From contig JACTMJ010000030.1 in NCBI GenBank assembly GCA_014584705.1, forward strand, positions 62,001 through 126,000: DNA of 64,000 bases, given 5' to 3'. The notes beneath the pieces were generated by a model. That model had not been told where the DNA came from and made no database searches. It saw only the letters and a program-made list of their open reading frames with translations. Both the position numbers and the translations under genes were made by a program. The DNA is from Acidobacteriota bacterium. Lineage in GTDB: Bacteria; Acidobacteriota; Terriglobia; Bryobacterales; Bryobacteraceae. Below, piece after piece: positions 45,569 to 56,501 of this stretch (its first letter is position 1; each line of letters begins with the position of its first letter).

Positions 45569-46618
45569 TTACGAAATTCCCAGGATCCGGCGATTGCGTC
45601 CGGCGTCGGTGGCCCCGCCGGCGAAATCGTCGAAAGCCTTTGTGGGCACGTCGATGAGCATGCTCTCAATGAACGGGGCGCCTTCGGCCGCGCCCTGGGC
45701 GGAATCCTTGAAGCAGCATTCCCATTCGAGCACCGCCCAGCCGGAATAGCCAATGGCCGTCATGCGGCTGAATACCTGGCTGAAATCCACTTCGCCGTCG
45801 CCGAGGCTGCGGAAACGGCCGGGGCGGTTCACCCAGCTCTGGTAGCCGCCGTAAACGCCGGAGCGGCCGTCGGGCCGGTATTCGGCATCCTTCACGTGGA
45901 AGGCCTTGATGCGTTCCGCGTAGTGATCGATAAAGGCGACGTAATCCAACTGCTGCAGGACGAAGTGGGAGGGGTCATAGTTGATGGCGACGCGCGGGTG
46001 GTTGCCGGTGGCCGCCAGGAACATTTCGAAGGACGCGCCGTCGTGCAGGTCTTCGCCGGGGTGGAGTTCGTAAGCGATGTCCACGCCGAACTGATCCGCG
46101 TAATCGAGGATGGGCTTCCAGCGGCGGGCGAGTTCCTTAAAGCCCTCCTCGACGAGGCCCACCGGGCGCTGCGGCCAGGGGTAGACGTAGGGCCAGAGAA
46201 ACGCGCCGGAGAAGGAAGGTGTTGCGGTGAGCCCCAAGTTGGCGGAGGCGCGGATGGCGTACATCATCTGCTGCGTGGCCCACTCGCAGCGCGCCTTGGG
46301 GTTCCCGCGCACTTCCGGCGCGGCGAAGATATCGAAGAGATCGTCGAAGGCGGGATGAGAGGCCACGAGCTGGCCCTGGAGGTGGGAGGCGAGTTCTGTG
46401 ATCGCCAGGCCATTCGTGCTGCCTTTGAGATCGTCGCAATAGGCCTTGGATTCCGCGGCGGTCTTGAGATCCATGATGCGGCTATCTCCGCTCGGCAACT
46501 GAACGCCGAGGTAGCCGAGCGCTTTCATGTGTTCGGTAATGGCGGGCAAGGAATTGAATGGAGCTTCGTCCCCCATGAACTGGGCGAGGAAGATTGCGGG
46601 TCCCTGAATTTGTGACAT
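45569..46618 (-). CDS. Sugar phosphate isomerase/epimerase (TIM-barrel, AP-endonuclease 2-like)
   Basis: A 349-residue protein of the xylose-isomerase-like TIM-barrel superfamily. Landmark segments are YLGVQLPSGDSRI near the start, DQFGVDIAYELHPGED (metal-binding Glu), VAINYDPSHFVLQQ with Asp and His, and AFHVKDAEY; the final Glu lies in GWAVLEWECC. Enzymes of this group isomerise or epimerise sugars or cyclitols with a bound divalent metal. Its place near the Gfo/Idh genes suggests inositol- or keto-sugar catabolism, which is inference. ACGGAGC upstream of the ATG at 46618 supports the start. Confidence 0.9.
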   Translation of the reverse strand: MSQIQGPAIFLAQFMGDEAPFNSLPAITEHMKALGYLGVQLPSGDSRIMDLKTAAESKAYCDDLKGSTNGLAITELASHLQGQLVASHPAFDDLFDIFAAPEVRGNPKARCEWATQQMMYAIRASANLGLTATPSFSGAFLWPYVYPWPQRPVGLVEEGFKELARRWKPILDYADQFGVDIAYELHPGEDLHDGASFEMFLAATGNHPRVAINYDPSHFVLQQLDYVAFIDHYAERIKAFHVKDAEYRPDGRSGVYGGYQSWVNRPGRFRSLGDGEVDFSQVFSRMTAIGYSGWAVLEWECCFKDSAQGAAEGAPFIESMLIDVPTKAFDDFAGGATDAGRNRRILGIS

Positions 46619-47077
46619 CGAAAATGCTCCGTATGATTGGGATTCAAAGGACATCCTATGTCAATCGGCTGTGAAAGGCCAAGAGCCGGTTGGGATGGGG
46701 CGGAACGAGGGCCTGAGCGGGGCCATTCCATCATTCCCCGGCTGGCGCTCCTGTGCGAGAATTGAAAGTTGGGCCGCAACGACACTGGGTAGCAAACTGG
46801 GTTCCGATAGACGAACTCGCTCTACGCGCGCAGGCTGAACCCGAGGGGTTTCGGGGAGTGTGCGCGCCGCGGCGGCAACGTGTGTTGCGGCAAGCGGAGG
46901 CATGCCGGAACGGAACCGGAAATCTGGTGGAGAAGGCAGCGCCGCCGAGAGAGTGCGCTTGTTGGGGCGGGGAAGGGTGAAATGCTCGCAGCTGCCGGAT
47001 TCGGGAGTTGCAAAGGGCTACCGGCGCCGCATTCCGCGCCCGAGGATTGGCCCCTTAACCAAGGTAAGTGAATCAAT
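46619..47077. other. Divergent promoter region, sugar isomerase / aceE
   Basis: About 460 bases of divergent upstream DNA. AAGGTAAG lies near 47060-47070 before the aceE ATG and could be its ribosome binding site. Beyond that I see no small gene, hairpin or repeat that stands out. Confidence 0.4.
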
Positions 47078-49756
<2,679 letters not shown>

Positions 49757-50126
49757 GCGGGTGGGGATGAATTGGCTGTTTGGGTGCGCCGCGCGGCCAA
49801 TTGCGCGAGGAGCGAAAGCCTTCGACGCGGTTGCGCGGTGGGAGAACGCACCGCCGCCATTATTTATGACACTTATCCGGGGCGAACCGCATCTGAATAG
49901 GTGTTGGCGAAGTGCGGCAGGTGGAATGCGGGCCGTTGGACCCTCCGACTGTGCGACTTCCGAGCGATAGTACGTTCGAACTATCAGGTTTTCGCGCATC
50001 CGACTTTCAAACTATCCGGCTCTCGTGCCGTTCGGCCTTTGAACAGTGCGGGTTCACGGCGACGCCAGCGCGAGGACGCGTCACGATTCCGCTTCGCCGG
50101 AATAATTCTGAAGGAGATCTAAGTAC
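49757..50126. other. aceE-ahpC intergenic region with repeat array
   Basis: 370 bases holding the repeats listed separately and, at 50111-50118, the AAGGAGAT of ahpC. Short open frames cross the region but lack codon-use and ribosome-site support. It is probably the regulated promoter of ahpC-ahpD. Confidence 0.45.
49975..50068 (+). repeat. Three imperfect about 31-bp tandem repeats upstream of ahpC
   Basis: Copies start at 49975 (TTCGAACTATCAGG), 50006 (TTCAAACTATCCGG) and 50038 (TTTGAACAGTGCGG). The start-to-start distances are 31 and 32 bases, close to three helical turns. Copies one and two match at 12 of 14 positions; the third is weaker. A perfect inverted repeat, GATAGT...ACTATC, overlaps the first copy. 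Position in the leader of a peroxide-defence operon suggests a redox-regulator site. A classical OxyR site is not matched. Confidence 0.5.
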
Positions 50127-50666
50127 ATGATTGGAGTAGGAAGCTCTTTTCCCGCTTATTCGTTGGAGGCCTGCGTAAGCCTCGAAAAGGGGAAAGAATT
50201 CAAGACGATCAGCAATACCGATTTTGCCGGTAAGTGGCAGGTGATCTTTTTCTGGCCGATGGACTTCACGTTCGTCTGCCCCACGGAGATCGCCGCCTTC
50301 GGCAAGCTGAACGGCGAGTTCGCCGACCGCGATGCGCAGTTACTGGGTGCGAGCACGGATTCCCACTATGTGCATCACGCCTGGAGAACGCATCACGAGG
50401 ACTTGAGAAATCTGCCGATCCCGATGCTGGCCGACACCAAGCGGGAACTCAGCACCGCTCTCGGCATTCTCGACCCGAAGGCTGGCGTAGCCCAGCGTGC
50501 CACCTACATCATCGACCCGGAGGGAATCGTCCGGTTCACGATGGTGACGGACCTTTCCGTGGGTCGCAATCCGGACGAAGTGCTTCGCGTTCTCGACGCG
50601 CTGCAGACCGATGAACTTTGCCCGTGCAACTGGAAGAAGGGAGAAGAAACGCTCCTCGTAGCCTAA
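50127..50666 (+). CDS. ahpC: Peroxiredoxin AhpC
   Basis: A 179-residue peroxiredoxin. The peroxidatic Cys51 lies in DFTFVCPTEIAAFGKL. Two C-terminal cysteines, Cys165 and Cys167 in ELCPCNWKKGEETL, serve as resolving residues, as in actinobacterial-type AhpC. It reduces hydrogen peroxide and organic or nitrosative peroxides in the cytoplasm. AAGGAGAT 8 nt upstream of the ATG supports the start. It is followed after 32 bases by ahpD on the same strand, an arrangement known from the mycobacterial AhpC-AhpD system where AhpD recycles AhpC. Confidence 0.95.
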   Translation: MIGVGSSFPAYSLEACVSLEKGKEFKTISNTDFAGKWQVIFFWPMDFTFVCPTEIAAFGKLNGEFADRDAQLLGASTDSHYVHHAWRTHHEDLRNLPIPMLADTKRELSTALGILDPKAGVAQRATYIIDPEGIVRFTMVTDLSVGRNPDEVLRVLDALQTDELCPCNWKKGEETLLVA

Positions 50667-50698
50667 GGCAGCGAGGGTGTTTCCGACACTAAGAGACG

Positions 50699-51235
50699 AT
50701 GCCGGTTGAAACCCTGGTGGAGATGATCCCGGACTATGCCAAGGATCTTCGCCTGAACCTCACGAGCCTGTTCCGGCAGACGGAGCTGAACGAGACCCAG
50801 ATGTGGGGAACGGTGGCCGCGTGCGCGATGGCGTGCCGGAACGGTCTGCTGATTGAAGAATTGCTGCCGGAAGCCGCGAAGCACCTGAGCGCAACCGCGC
50901 TCGAAGCCGCGAAAGCCGCGGCCGCGATGATGGGGATGAACAACATCTACTATCGTTTCGGCCACCTGAGTTCGAATGCCAAGTACAAGGAACTGCCTTC
51001 GCGCCTGCGGATGAATGTGATTCGCACGCATGGGGCGGACCCGGTGGATTTCGAACTGTGGTGCCTGGCGGTCTCCGCAATCAATGGCTGCGGAGTGTGC
51101 GTGGACAGCCACGAACGCGTGGTGCGAGAGAAGGGCCTGACGGAAGAAGCCGTGCTCACGGCGGTGCGGATCGCATCGACGCTGCATGGACTCGCGACGG
51201 TACTTGAGGCGGAGTCCTACGTGGAAACCCAGTAG
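50699..51235 (+). CDS. ahpD: AhpD-type alkylhydroperoxidase (carboxymuconolactone decarboxylase family)
   Basis: A 178-residue helical protein of the CMD family. Catalytic residues match those described for mycobacterial AhpD: Glu119 in DFELWCLAVSAING, Cys131 and Cys134 in the CxxC motif CGVC, and His138 in DSHERV. The CxxC dithiol passes electrons from lipoamide to oxidised AhpC. It forms an operon with ahpC (32-base gap) that ends at a strong terminator. No selenocysteine is involved: both active-site residues are Cys. Confidence 0.94.
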   Translation: MPVETLVEMIPDYAKDLRLNLTSLFRQTELNETQMWGTVAACAMACRNGLLIEELLPEAAKHLSATALEAAKAAAAMMGMNNIYYRFGHLSSNAKYKELPSRLRMNVIRTHGADPVDFELWCLAVSAINGCGVCVDSHERVVREKGLTEEAVLTAVRIASTLHGLATVLEAESYVETQ

Positions 51236-51267
51236 TACCTGGCGATATTTTGGCGAAACTGGAGCGA

Positions 51268-51306
51268 AAGGCGAAGCTGGCACCCCCCAGCTTCGCCTTC
51301 CTTTTT
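51268..51306 (+). terminator. Rho-independent terminator of ahpC-ahpD
   Basis: A perfect 13-bp stem (AAGGCGAAGCTGG, 51268-51280, with its complement at 51287-51299), a 6-base C-rich loop and a following CCTTTTT tract. It lies 32 bases after the ahpD stop. Confidence 0.92.
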
Positions 51307-51426
51307 CTATATGCCATGAGCCATTCTAAGGAACAATAAGGATGGTGGCTCTCGGGATGTATACGGCATTCCCGACGTTTGTTGATACCGCCGAGATTCT
51401 GGATAGCGCCGGGGAGCGGAACACGA

Positions 51427-54330
51427 GTGGCGTCGTCACTGCCCAAAGTGAGCTTCGATCCGAGGGGTTCGGGAGGATCGGATACGATCTCTCTGACCCG
51501 TCGGCGGGGCCGCGCTCTGGCCGACGCGACCTGCCTGGTGGATTCCCGCGCGGTGATCTGCCATATCAGTTCCGGCGCGGAATCCCTGCTGGGAGCGGAT
51601 AAAAACCTCATCCATGGCCGGTCCCTGGTTGATTTCGCGGCGCTGCCGCAGCGGCACGATCTGCACCAATATCTGACGACCGCACCGGATAGGGCCGGCT
51701 CGCGGGCCGATTTCATCACAGAGATGGTTTCCGCGAACGGCGCTCCCGTCTCCGTGCTGATTTCCTACGAAGGATCGGTGGAGGAGGCGCGCCCGGCGCT
51801 GCACTCCTTCCGCATCCGCGAAATTCAGGACGAAGCAGACGAGTGGAAGCCGATCGAAGACCGATTGCACCACATGCTCGCCAGCCTGAAGGATGTCGTG
51901 TTTGAACTCGACGAAACCGGGCACTTCCATTATCTGAACGACGCGTGGGAAGATCTGGCGGGGTTCTCCGCGGCGGACAGCCTGCGCAAGTCCCTGGTGG
52001 AGTTTATCGACCAGGACGATATCGACAGCTTCGTTGAAGATTTCGAGAAGATAGTCAGCGGCGAGAAGCGCTCCATGCGGCAGGACCTGCGCATTCTGCG
52101 GCGAAACGGCGGCGTGAACTGGTGCGAGTTTTACGCGCGGAGAGACGGTGCCACAACGCCCGGGGAAGCCGCTGTAATCTACGGCAGCCTCACCGACGTA
52201 ACCGCCCGCAAGATCCTGAAGGACGACCGCGAGCACTACATCAGCAGCTTGCAGGAAGCGCGTGAGCAGGCGGAGAAGCAGGCGAATTCGCTCACCCATC
52301 TTGCGCAGCAACTGATGGTGGCGAGAGACGAAGCGGTTCGCGCCATTGAAGCCAAGAGCCAGTTTCTGGCCAACATGAGCCATGAGATTCGCACGCCGAT
52401 GAACGGCATCGTCGGCATGCTGGGGCTGCTGCTCGAAAGCGAACTTGGCAAGGATCAACGGGAATACGCCGAGATTGCGCGGAATTCGGGCGTCGCGCTC
52501 ATGGAGGTGCTGACGGAGATTCTCGATTACTCGAAGATCGAAAGCCGGAAGCTGGAACTCGAGATCGAGCGCTTCAACCTCTATCAGCTGCTCGACGATA
52601 TTATCGAATCCTTCGCCGAACGCGGCGAAGTGAAGAATGTCGAGATTCTCTGCCACATCGATGCCGAAGTGCCCATCAACGTGGTGGGAGATCCGCAGCG
52701 GTTGCGCCAGATTCTGAACCACCTTCTGAACAATGCGCTCAAGTTCACGCACGAAGGGCGCATCCAGCTATTCGTGGCGGCCATCGAACTGGAAGGGAAG
52801 CGGGGTCGGCTGCATTTTGAAGTCTCCGACACCGGAATGGGCGTTCAGGAAGACCGCCAGCCGCACATCTTCAAACCCTTCTATCAGGTGGACGCGTCGA
52901 ACAGCCGCAAGTTCGGCGGCACGGGGCTGGGGCTCGCGATCTGCCAGGAACTGGCGGCCCTGATGGGCGGCGATATCGGGGTGGATTCCACGCCTGGGGA
53001 GGGCGCGACATTCTGGTTCACGGCGGAGTTCGGCCTGCCTCCGGACCCGCAGCCGCGCGAAGACGTCAGTAAGCTCGCGGGCCGTCCCATCTTCGTCTAT
53101 TGCACAAACCCGCATCTGCGCGAATCGCTTTGCCGCCAGATGGGCTCCTGGGGCATGGCCGTGCAGACCCCGCACGACGCCAGCGAGGCAGTGCGGGCAC
53201 TGCTGCGAAAGCCCGCCAATGGCCCCTCCGTGCGCGTTCTGGTGGCTGAGGCGGAAGCTCTGGCGGCAGGACCCGAGGGCACGGTGGCCAGCCTCAACCG
53301 TCTCACTTCCAACGTGGAAGTGAGGCTGATTCTGGTGACTCCGTACCGGCGGAGCGCCTACCGGGCCTCGCTCAAGGATTTGATGGTGTCCGCCTTGCTC
53401 AGCAAGCCGCTGAGGTCTTCGAAGGTGCAGGAGGTCGTGCTCAAGGCGATCCGCGAATTTACGCCCAACCTACCTCTGGACGAGAGCCTGGAAGCGTTTC
53501 AGGCGGACCGGGTTGCGCCGGAATCGGACAGCGGCGCCAAGGGCCGGATTCTGATTTCGCAGACCGATTGGGTACACCAGCGGCTGACGATTTACCTGAT
53601 GTCGAGCCTCGGCTATCGGGGAGAGATTGCGAGCACGGAAGATTACTGCGAGAGCCTGATGCTGTCGCGCCGGTATTCCGTGTTGCTGCTGGACGTGGAG
53701 AATCCGCGGTTTGACGCCATCGCCTTTCTGCGGCGGCTGCGCAAGCAGGAATCCGGCAAGCTGCACCGCACATCGGTGGTAGCGCTGGTGAAGATCCTGT
53801 CGGGCAAGGTGGAACAAACCATGCGCGAAGCGGGAGTGGACGAGTTTCTGCTGCTGCCGCTGCAAGCGCGCCAGTTGAAGGAAGTGCTGGAGCGTTACTG
53901 CGTCGACAGCCCGCCGGTTTCGGAAGGGACGGTTGTGGACGTCGATGCGGTTCCGGCGGAGGAACCCGCGCTCGATCCCAAAGTGATTGCGACGTTTGAA
54001 CAACTCACCGAGGGTTCCGACGTGGATATCTACAGCCACATGATCTGGCCGGCCCTCGACGATATTCGCAACCGGTTGCGGAATATCGGGGAGAGCATTG
54101 AGAAGAAGGATCTGACGGCCGTCTTCCATGAGGCGCACACCATCAAAGGGTCGAGCGGCTACATCGGCGCGACCAAGCTACAGCAATACGCCGCAAGCCT
54201 GGAGAAGGGCGCGAAGGAAGGCAGCATCGGGCAGCCGGAAATGCGCGAGTTCCTGGTGAAGCTCGAAGACGACCTGGCCCGAGTGATAGCCGCGCTTGAG
54301 AAGGAAGGGAAGGCGCCGCCGAACAACTGA
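51427..54330 (+). CDS. PAS sensor histidine kinase with degenerate receivers and C-terminal HPt domain
   Basis: A protein of about 967 residues. Two PAS-like domains (residues about 15-110 and 125-250) and a coiled coil lead into the HisKA domain, with phospho-acceptor His319 in SHEIRTPMNGI. The ATPase domain has NALKF, DTGMG and GTGLGLAI. Two receiver-like domains follow: the first lacks an Asp at the site (LVAEAEAL) and the second keeps LLLDVENP but lacks the acidic pair and the conserved Lys. An HPt domain ends the protein with His904 in HTIKGSSGYIG. There are no membrane spans, so it is cytoplasmic. The start is GTG 51427 (GGGGAG about 10 nt upstream); a TTG at 51379 is possible. Confidence 0.9.
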   Translation: MASSLPKVSFDPRGSGGSDTISLTRRRGRALADATCLVDSRAVICHISSGAESLLGADKNLIHGRSLVDFAALPQRHDLHQYLTTAPDRAGSRADFITEMVSANGAPVSVLISYEGSVEEARPALHSFRIREIQDEADEWKPIEDRLHHMLASLKDVVFELDETGHFHYLNDAWEDLAGFSAADSLRKSLVEFIDQDDIDSFVEDFEKIVSGEKRSMRQDLRILRRNGGVNWCEFYARRDGATTPGEAAVIYGSLTDVTARKILKDDREHYISSLQEAREQAEKQANSLTHLAQQLMVARDEAVRAIEAKSQFLANMSHEIRTPMNGIVGMLGLLLESELGKDQREYAEIARNSGVALMEVLTEILDYSKIESRKLELEIERFNLYQLLDDIIESFAERGEVKNVEILCHIDAEVPINVVGDPQRLRQILNHLLNNALKFTHEGRIQLFVAAIELEGKRGRLHFEVSDTGMGVQEDRQPHIFKPFYQVDASNSRKFGGTGLGLAICQELAALMGGDIGVDSTPGEGATFWFTAEFGLPPDPQPREDVSKLAGRPIFVYCTNPHLRESLCRQMGSWGMAVQTPHDASEAVRALLRKPANGPSVRVLVAEAEALAAGPEGTVASLNRLTSNVEVRLILVTPYRRSAYRASLKDLMVSALLSKPLRSSKVQEVVLKAIREFTPNLPLDESLEAFQADRVAPESDSGAKGRILISQTDWVHQRLTIYLMSSLGYRGEIASTEDYCESLMLSRRYSVLLLDVENPRFDAIAFLRRLRKQESGKLHRTSVVALVKILSGKVEQTMREAGVDEFLLLPLQARQLKEVLERYCVDSPPVSEGTVVDVDAVPAEEPALDPKVIATFEQLTEGSDVDIYSHMIWPALDDIRNRLRNIGESIEKKDLTAVFHEAHTIKGSSGYIGATKLQQYAASLEKGAKEGSIGQPEMREFLVKLEDDLARVIAALEKEGKAPPNN

Positions 54331-54354
54331 CGCCGTCCCCAGCCTTGCGTTTGC

Positions 54355-54651
54355 TCACCCGCCTGCGATGGCGCCTACCACGAAAAACGGTTCGAGACCC
54401 TGCGCGACCGGATCCGGAAGCGGCTCGTCGGGCGACTGGTGCGAGAAATCTTCTTCGCAGGCGAAGAAGCGCAGCCAGGGTCTTCGCTTCCGGGTGCCGT
54501 GCTCGCGAATTGCACCTCTCAGCACGGGATAACCGGCTTCGAGGGCATCGAGAATGCGCCGCGGGGTCACGGGCGCATCCACTTCCAGGCGCAACTCCCC
54601 ATCCACGCCGGCCAGCGTGCGCAGATGCGCCGGAATCACTACGCGAATCAT
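54355..54651 (-). CDS. MoaD/ThiS-type ubiquitin-like small protein
   Basis: A 98-residue protein with a beta-grasp fold signature: strand VVIPAHLRTLAGVDGELRLEV, helix RRILDALEAGYPVLRGAI, and the C-terminal VVGAIAGG. The terminal Gly-Gly is the hallmark of sulfur-carrier and ubiquitin-like proteins that are adenylated and thiocarboxylated or conjugated. Its start overlaps the stop of the BNR-propeller gene by 4 nt (ATGA). That coupling argues against a moonlighting molybdopterin or thiamin role and for a partnership with the propeller protein. No E1-like (MoeB/ThiF) gene is adjacent. Confidence 0.85.
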   Translation of the reverse strand: MIRVVIPAHLRTLAGVDGELRLEVDAPVTPRRILDALEAGYPVLRGAIREHGTRKRRPWLRFFACEEDFSHQSPDEPLPDPVAQGLEPFFVVGAIAGG

Positions 54652-55775
54652 GGCAGCGTCTGCACCTCGACAGAGAGCACGCCGGGCAGATCTCGCGCGA
54701 TGGCCTCCCAGGAATCACCGGAATCCGCCGAGGCGTAGACCTGCCCGCCGGTGGTGCCGAAGTAGACGCCGCAGCGGTCGAGCGAATCCACCGCCATCGC
54801 GTCCCGCAGAACGTTTACGTAACAGTGCTCCTGAGGAAGTCCGTTGGCGAGGGCTTCCCATTCATTGCCTCCGCAGCGGCTGCGGTAAACGCGCAGCTGG
54901 CCATCGGGCGGATAGTGTTCGGAATCGCTCTTAATGGGCACCACATAAACGGTTTCCGGTTCATGAGCGTGAACGTCAATCACGAAACCGAAATCCGTGG
55001 GCAGGTTGCCGCTCACCTCATGCCAATGGTCACCGGCGTCGTCCGTTCGCATGACGTCCCAGTGTTTCTGCATGAACAGCGTTTGCGGGCGCGCGGGGTG
55101 CATTGCAATCCGGTGGACGCAGTGGCCTACCTCAGCGTCGGGATCCGGAATGTACTGTGAGAGCAGGCCCTTGTTGATGGGTTTCCAGGTCTTGCCGCCA
55201 TCCTCGCTGCGGAAGGCGCCGGCGGCGGAGATGGCGATGAAAATGCGCTCCGGGTTGAGCCTGTCGAGCAGGATGGTGTGCAGGCCCATGCCGCCCGCGC
55301 CGGGCTGCCATTTCGAGCCGGACCCGTGCTCGCGAAGCCCGCTCAGTTCCGACCAGGTTTTGCCTCCGTCGACGGACTTGAACAAAGCGGCATCTTCGAC
55401 GCCGGCGTAAACGGTCTCCGCATCGGTGAGTGATGGCTCCATGTGCCAGACCCGCTTGAATTCCCAGGGGTGGGCCGTGCCGTCGTACCACTGGTGCGTG
55501 CCGGGGACGCCGTTGTAAGCGAACTCGTTCCCCACGGCTTCCCAGGTCTTGCCGCCGTCGTCGGAGCGCTGAACGATCTGGCCAAACCAGCCGGACGTCT
55601 GGGAGGCGTAGATCCGGTTCGGGTCCACCGGAGACCCCTTGATGTGGTAAATCTCCCAACCGCCGAAATGCGGTCCGGTGATATCCCAGTGCTTTCGCTT
55701 GCCATCCGATTCGAGAACGAACGCGCCTTTGCGGGTGCCCACGAGCACACGAACCCGGCTGCCATTTGCCGCCAT
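54648..55775 (-). CDS. BNR/WD40-type beta-propeller protein
   Basis: A 375-residue protein with no obvious signal peptide. It is made of repeated BNR (Asp-box) blades: SDDGGKTWEAVG, SVDGGKTWSELSG, SEDGGKTWKPINKG, TDDAGDHWHEVSG and SADSGDSWEAIARD, each with the S/T-x-D-x-G-x-x-W pattern. This fold occurs in sialidases, photosystem assembly factors and binding proteins. Sialidase activity is not supported: the arginine triad is not evident. GGAGG lies 7 nt upstream of the ATG. The gene is translationally coupled to the MoaD-like gene through an ATGA overlap. Confidence 0.87.
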   Translation of the reverse strand: MAANGSRVRVLVGTRKGAFVLESDGKRKHWDITGPHFGGWEIYHIKGSPVDPNRIYASQTSGWFGQIVQRSDDGGKTWEAVGNEFAYNGVPGTHQWYDGTAHPWEFKRVWHMEPSLTDAETVYAGVEDAALFKSVDGGKTWSELSGLREHGSGSKWQPGAGGMGLHTILLDRLNPERIFIAISAAGAFRSEDGGKTWKPINKGLLSQYIPDPDAEVGHCVHRIAMHPARPQTLFMQKHWDVMRTDDAGDHWHEVSGNLPTDFGFVIDVHAHEPETVYVVPIKSDSEHYPPDGQLRVYRSRCGGNEWEALANGLPQEHCYVNVLRDAMAVDSLDRCGVYFGTTGGQVYASADSGDSWEAIARDLPGVLSVEVQTLP

Positions 55776-55977
55776 GAATTTACCTCCGCGAGTTTGCCGA
55801 TTGACGATTGCCCAGATCGACAGGGGAATGGCAGATATTCTATGGAAATGCCGAGGCGGGCGAAAGGAGGGGTGCCGTCTTCGCCCGACTCCCTCGCGTT
55901 CCCCGCGCGCGGCGACGGGCGGGAGCGAAACAATCCGGTCCGGATCGCTTTCCAACAGTGTTGGAAGGAGAGGACCG

Positions 55978-56424
55978 ATGGGACAAACGTTCGTGGCGCT
56001 ATACGATAATCCGGAAACGGCGCACAAGGCCGCGCTCGCGCTGCACAAGGCCCGGTTTACGGACGGGGAGGTCCGGGTTGTGACACCGGCGGATTTTGAA
56101 GTTTCGCAACCGCTCGAAACGGACATCCTCGGCATCAGCGGAATGGTAAAGCCGGAAATTGGCGTCTATGAGGAGGCTGTGCGCCGGGGAGATTCCCTGG
56201 TAGCGGTCACGTCGGCGAATCCGGATGCGGCAAGAGCGGAAGCGGTGCTGCTCAGTTTCCAGCCGGTGCAGCTTGACCAGAAAGTAGCGCAGTGGCAAAC
56301 GGCGGGGTGGAAGAACCCGTATGAGGAACTGCCCACGGACGGTTCCATGCAGATCTTCGATCACGAGCGGGCGCAGACGGGGAGGGATGGATCTCCGGCG
56401 ACGGTGAGAGTCTTCGTCTGGTAG
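55978..56424 (+). CDS. Putative general stress protein-like protein, 148 residues
   Basis: A soluble 148-residue protein. The first half has the pattern TFVALYDNPETAHKAALALHKARF, DGEVRVVTPADF and GDSLVAVTSANPDAARAEAVLL, resembling the general-stress-protein 17M (YflT-like) fold, in which a beta-alpha-beta unit handles a small helix pair; this is a weak inference. The C-terminal 45 residues are polar. GGAAGGAGAGG precedes the ATG at 55978. It is divergent from the BNR gene and has no operon partner. Confidence 0.6.
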   Translation: MGQTFVALYDNPETAHKAALALHKARFTDGEVRVVTPADFEVSQPLETDILGISGMVKPEIGVYEEAVRRGDSLVAVTSANPDAARAEAVLLSFQPVQLDQKVAQWQTAGWKNPYEELPTDGSMQIFDHERAQTGRDGSPATVRVFVW

Positions 56425-56501
56425 CCTCGGACGGTCGCGGCATCGAACATTGCCGCGGAGAGCATTGAGCGGATCCGAAAAGTCCTGATAAGCTCGGAGG
56501 C

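Noticed and set aside
44987..46615. A 542-codon plus-strand frame opposite the DUF58 and sugar isomerase genes
   Set aside because: Same reason: it is a mirror of two well-supported genes and has no ribosome binding site or domains.
49965..49985. An OxyR site upstream of ahpC
   Set aside because: ATAG and CTAT are 10 bases apart instead of the required 7, and the second pair is missing.
50699..51235. AhpD as a selenoprotein
   Set aside because: Both residues of the CxxC motif are encoded by Cys codons and there is no in-frame TGA.
51342..51602. An 86-codon frame at the start of the hybrid kinase gene
   Set aside because: It overlaps the kinase start in another frame, lacks motifs, and would leave the kinase with no room for its ribosome site.
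54648..55775. Sialidase activity for the BNR-repeat protein
   Set aside because: BNR repeats alone are structural. I could not find the arginine triad or the catalytic Tyr/Glu pair, and there is no export signal.
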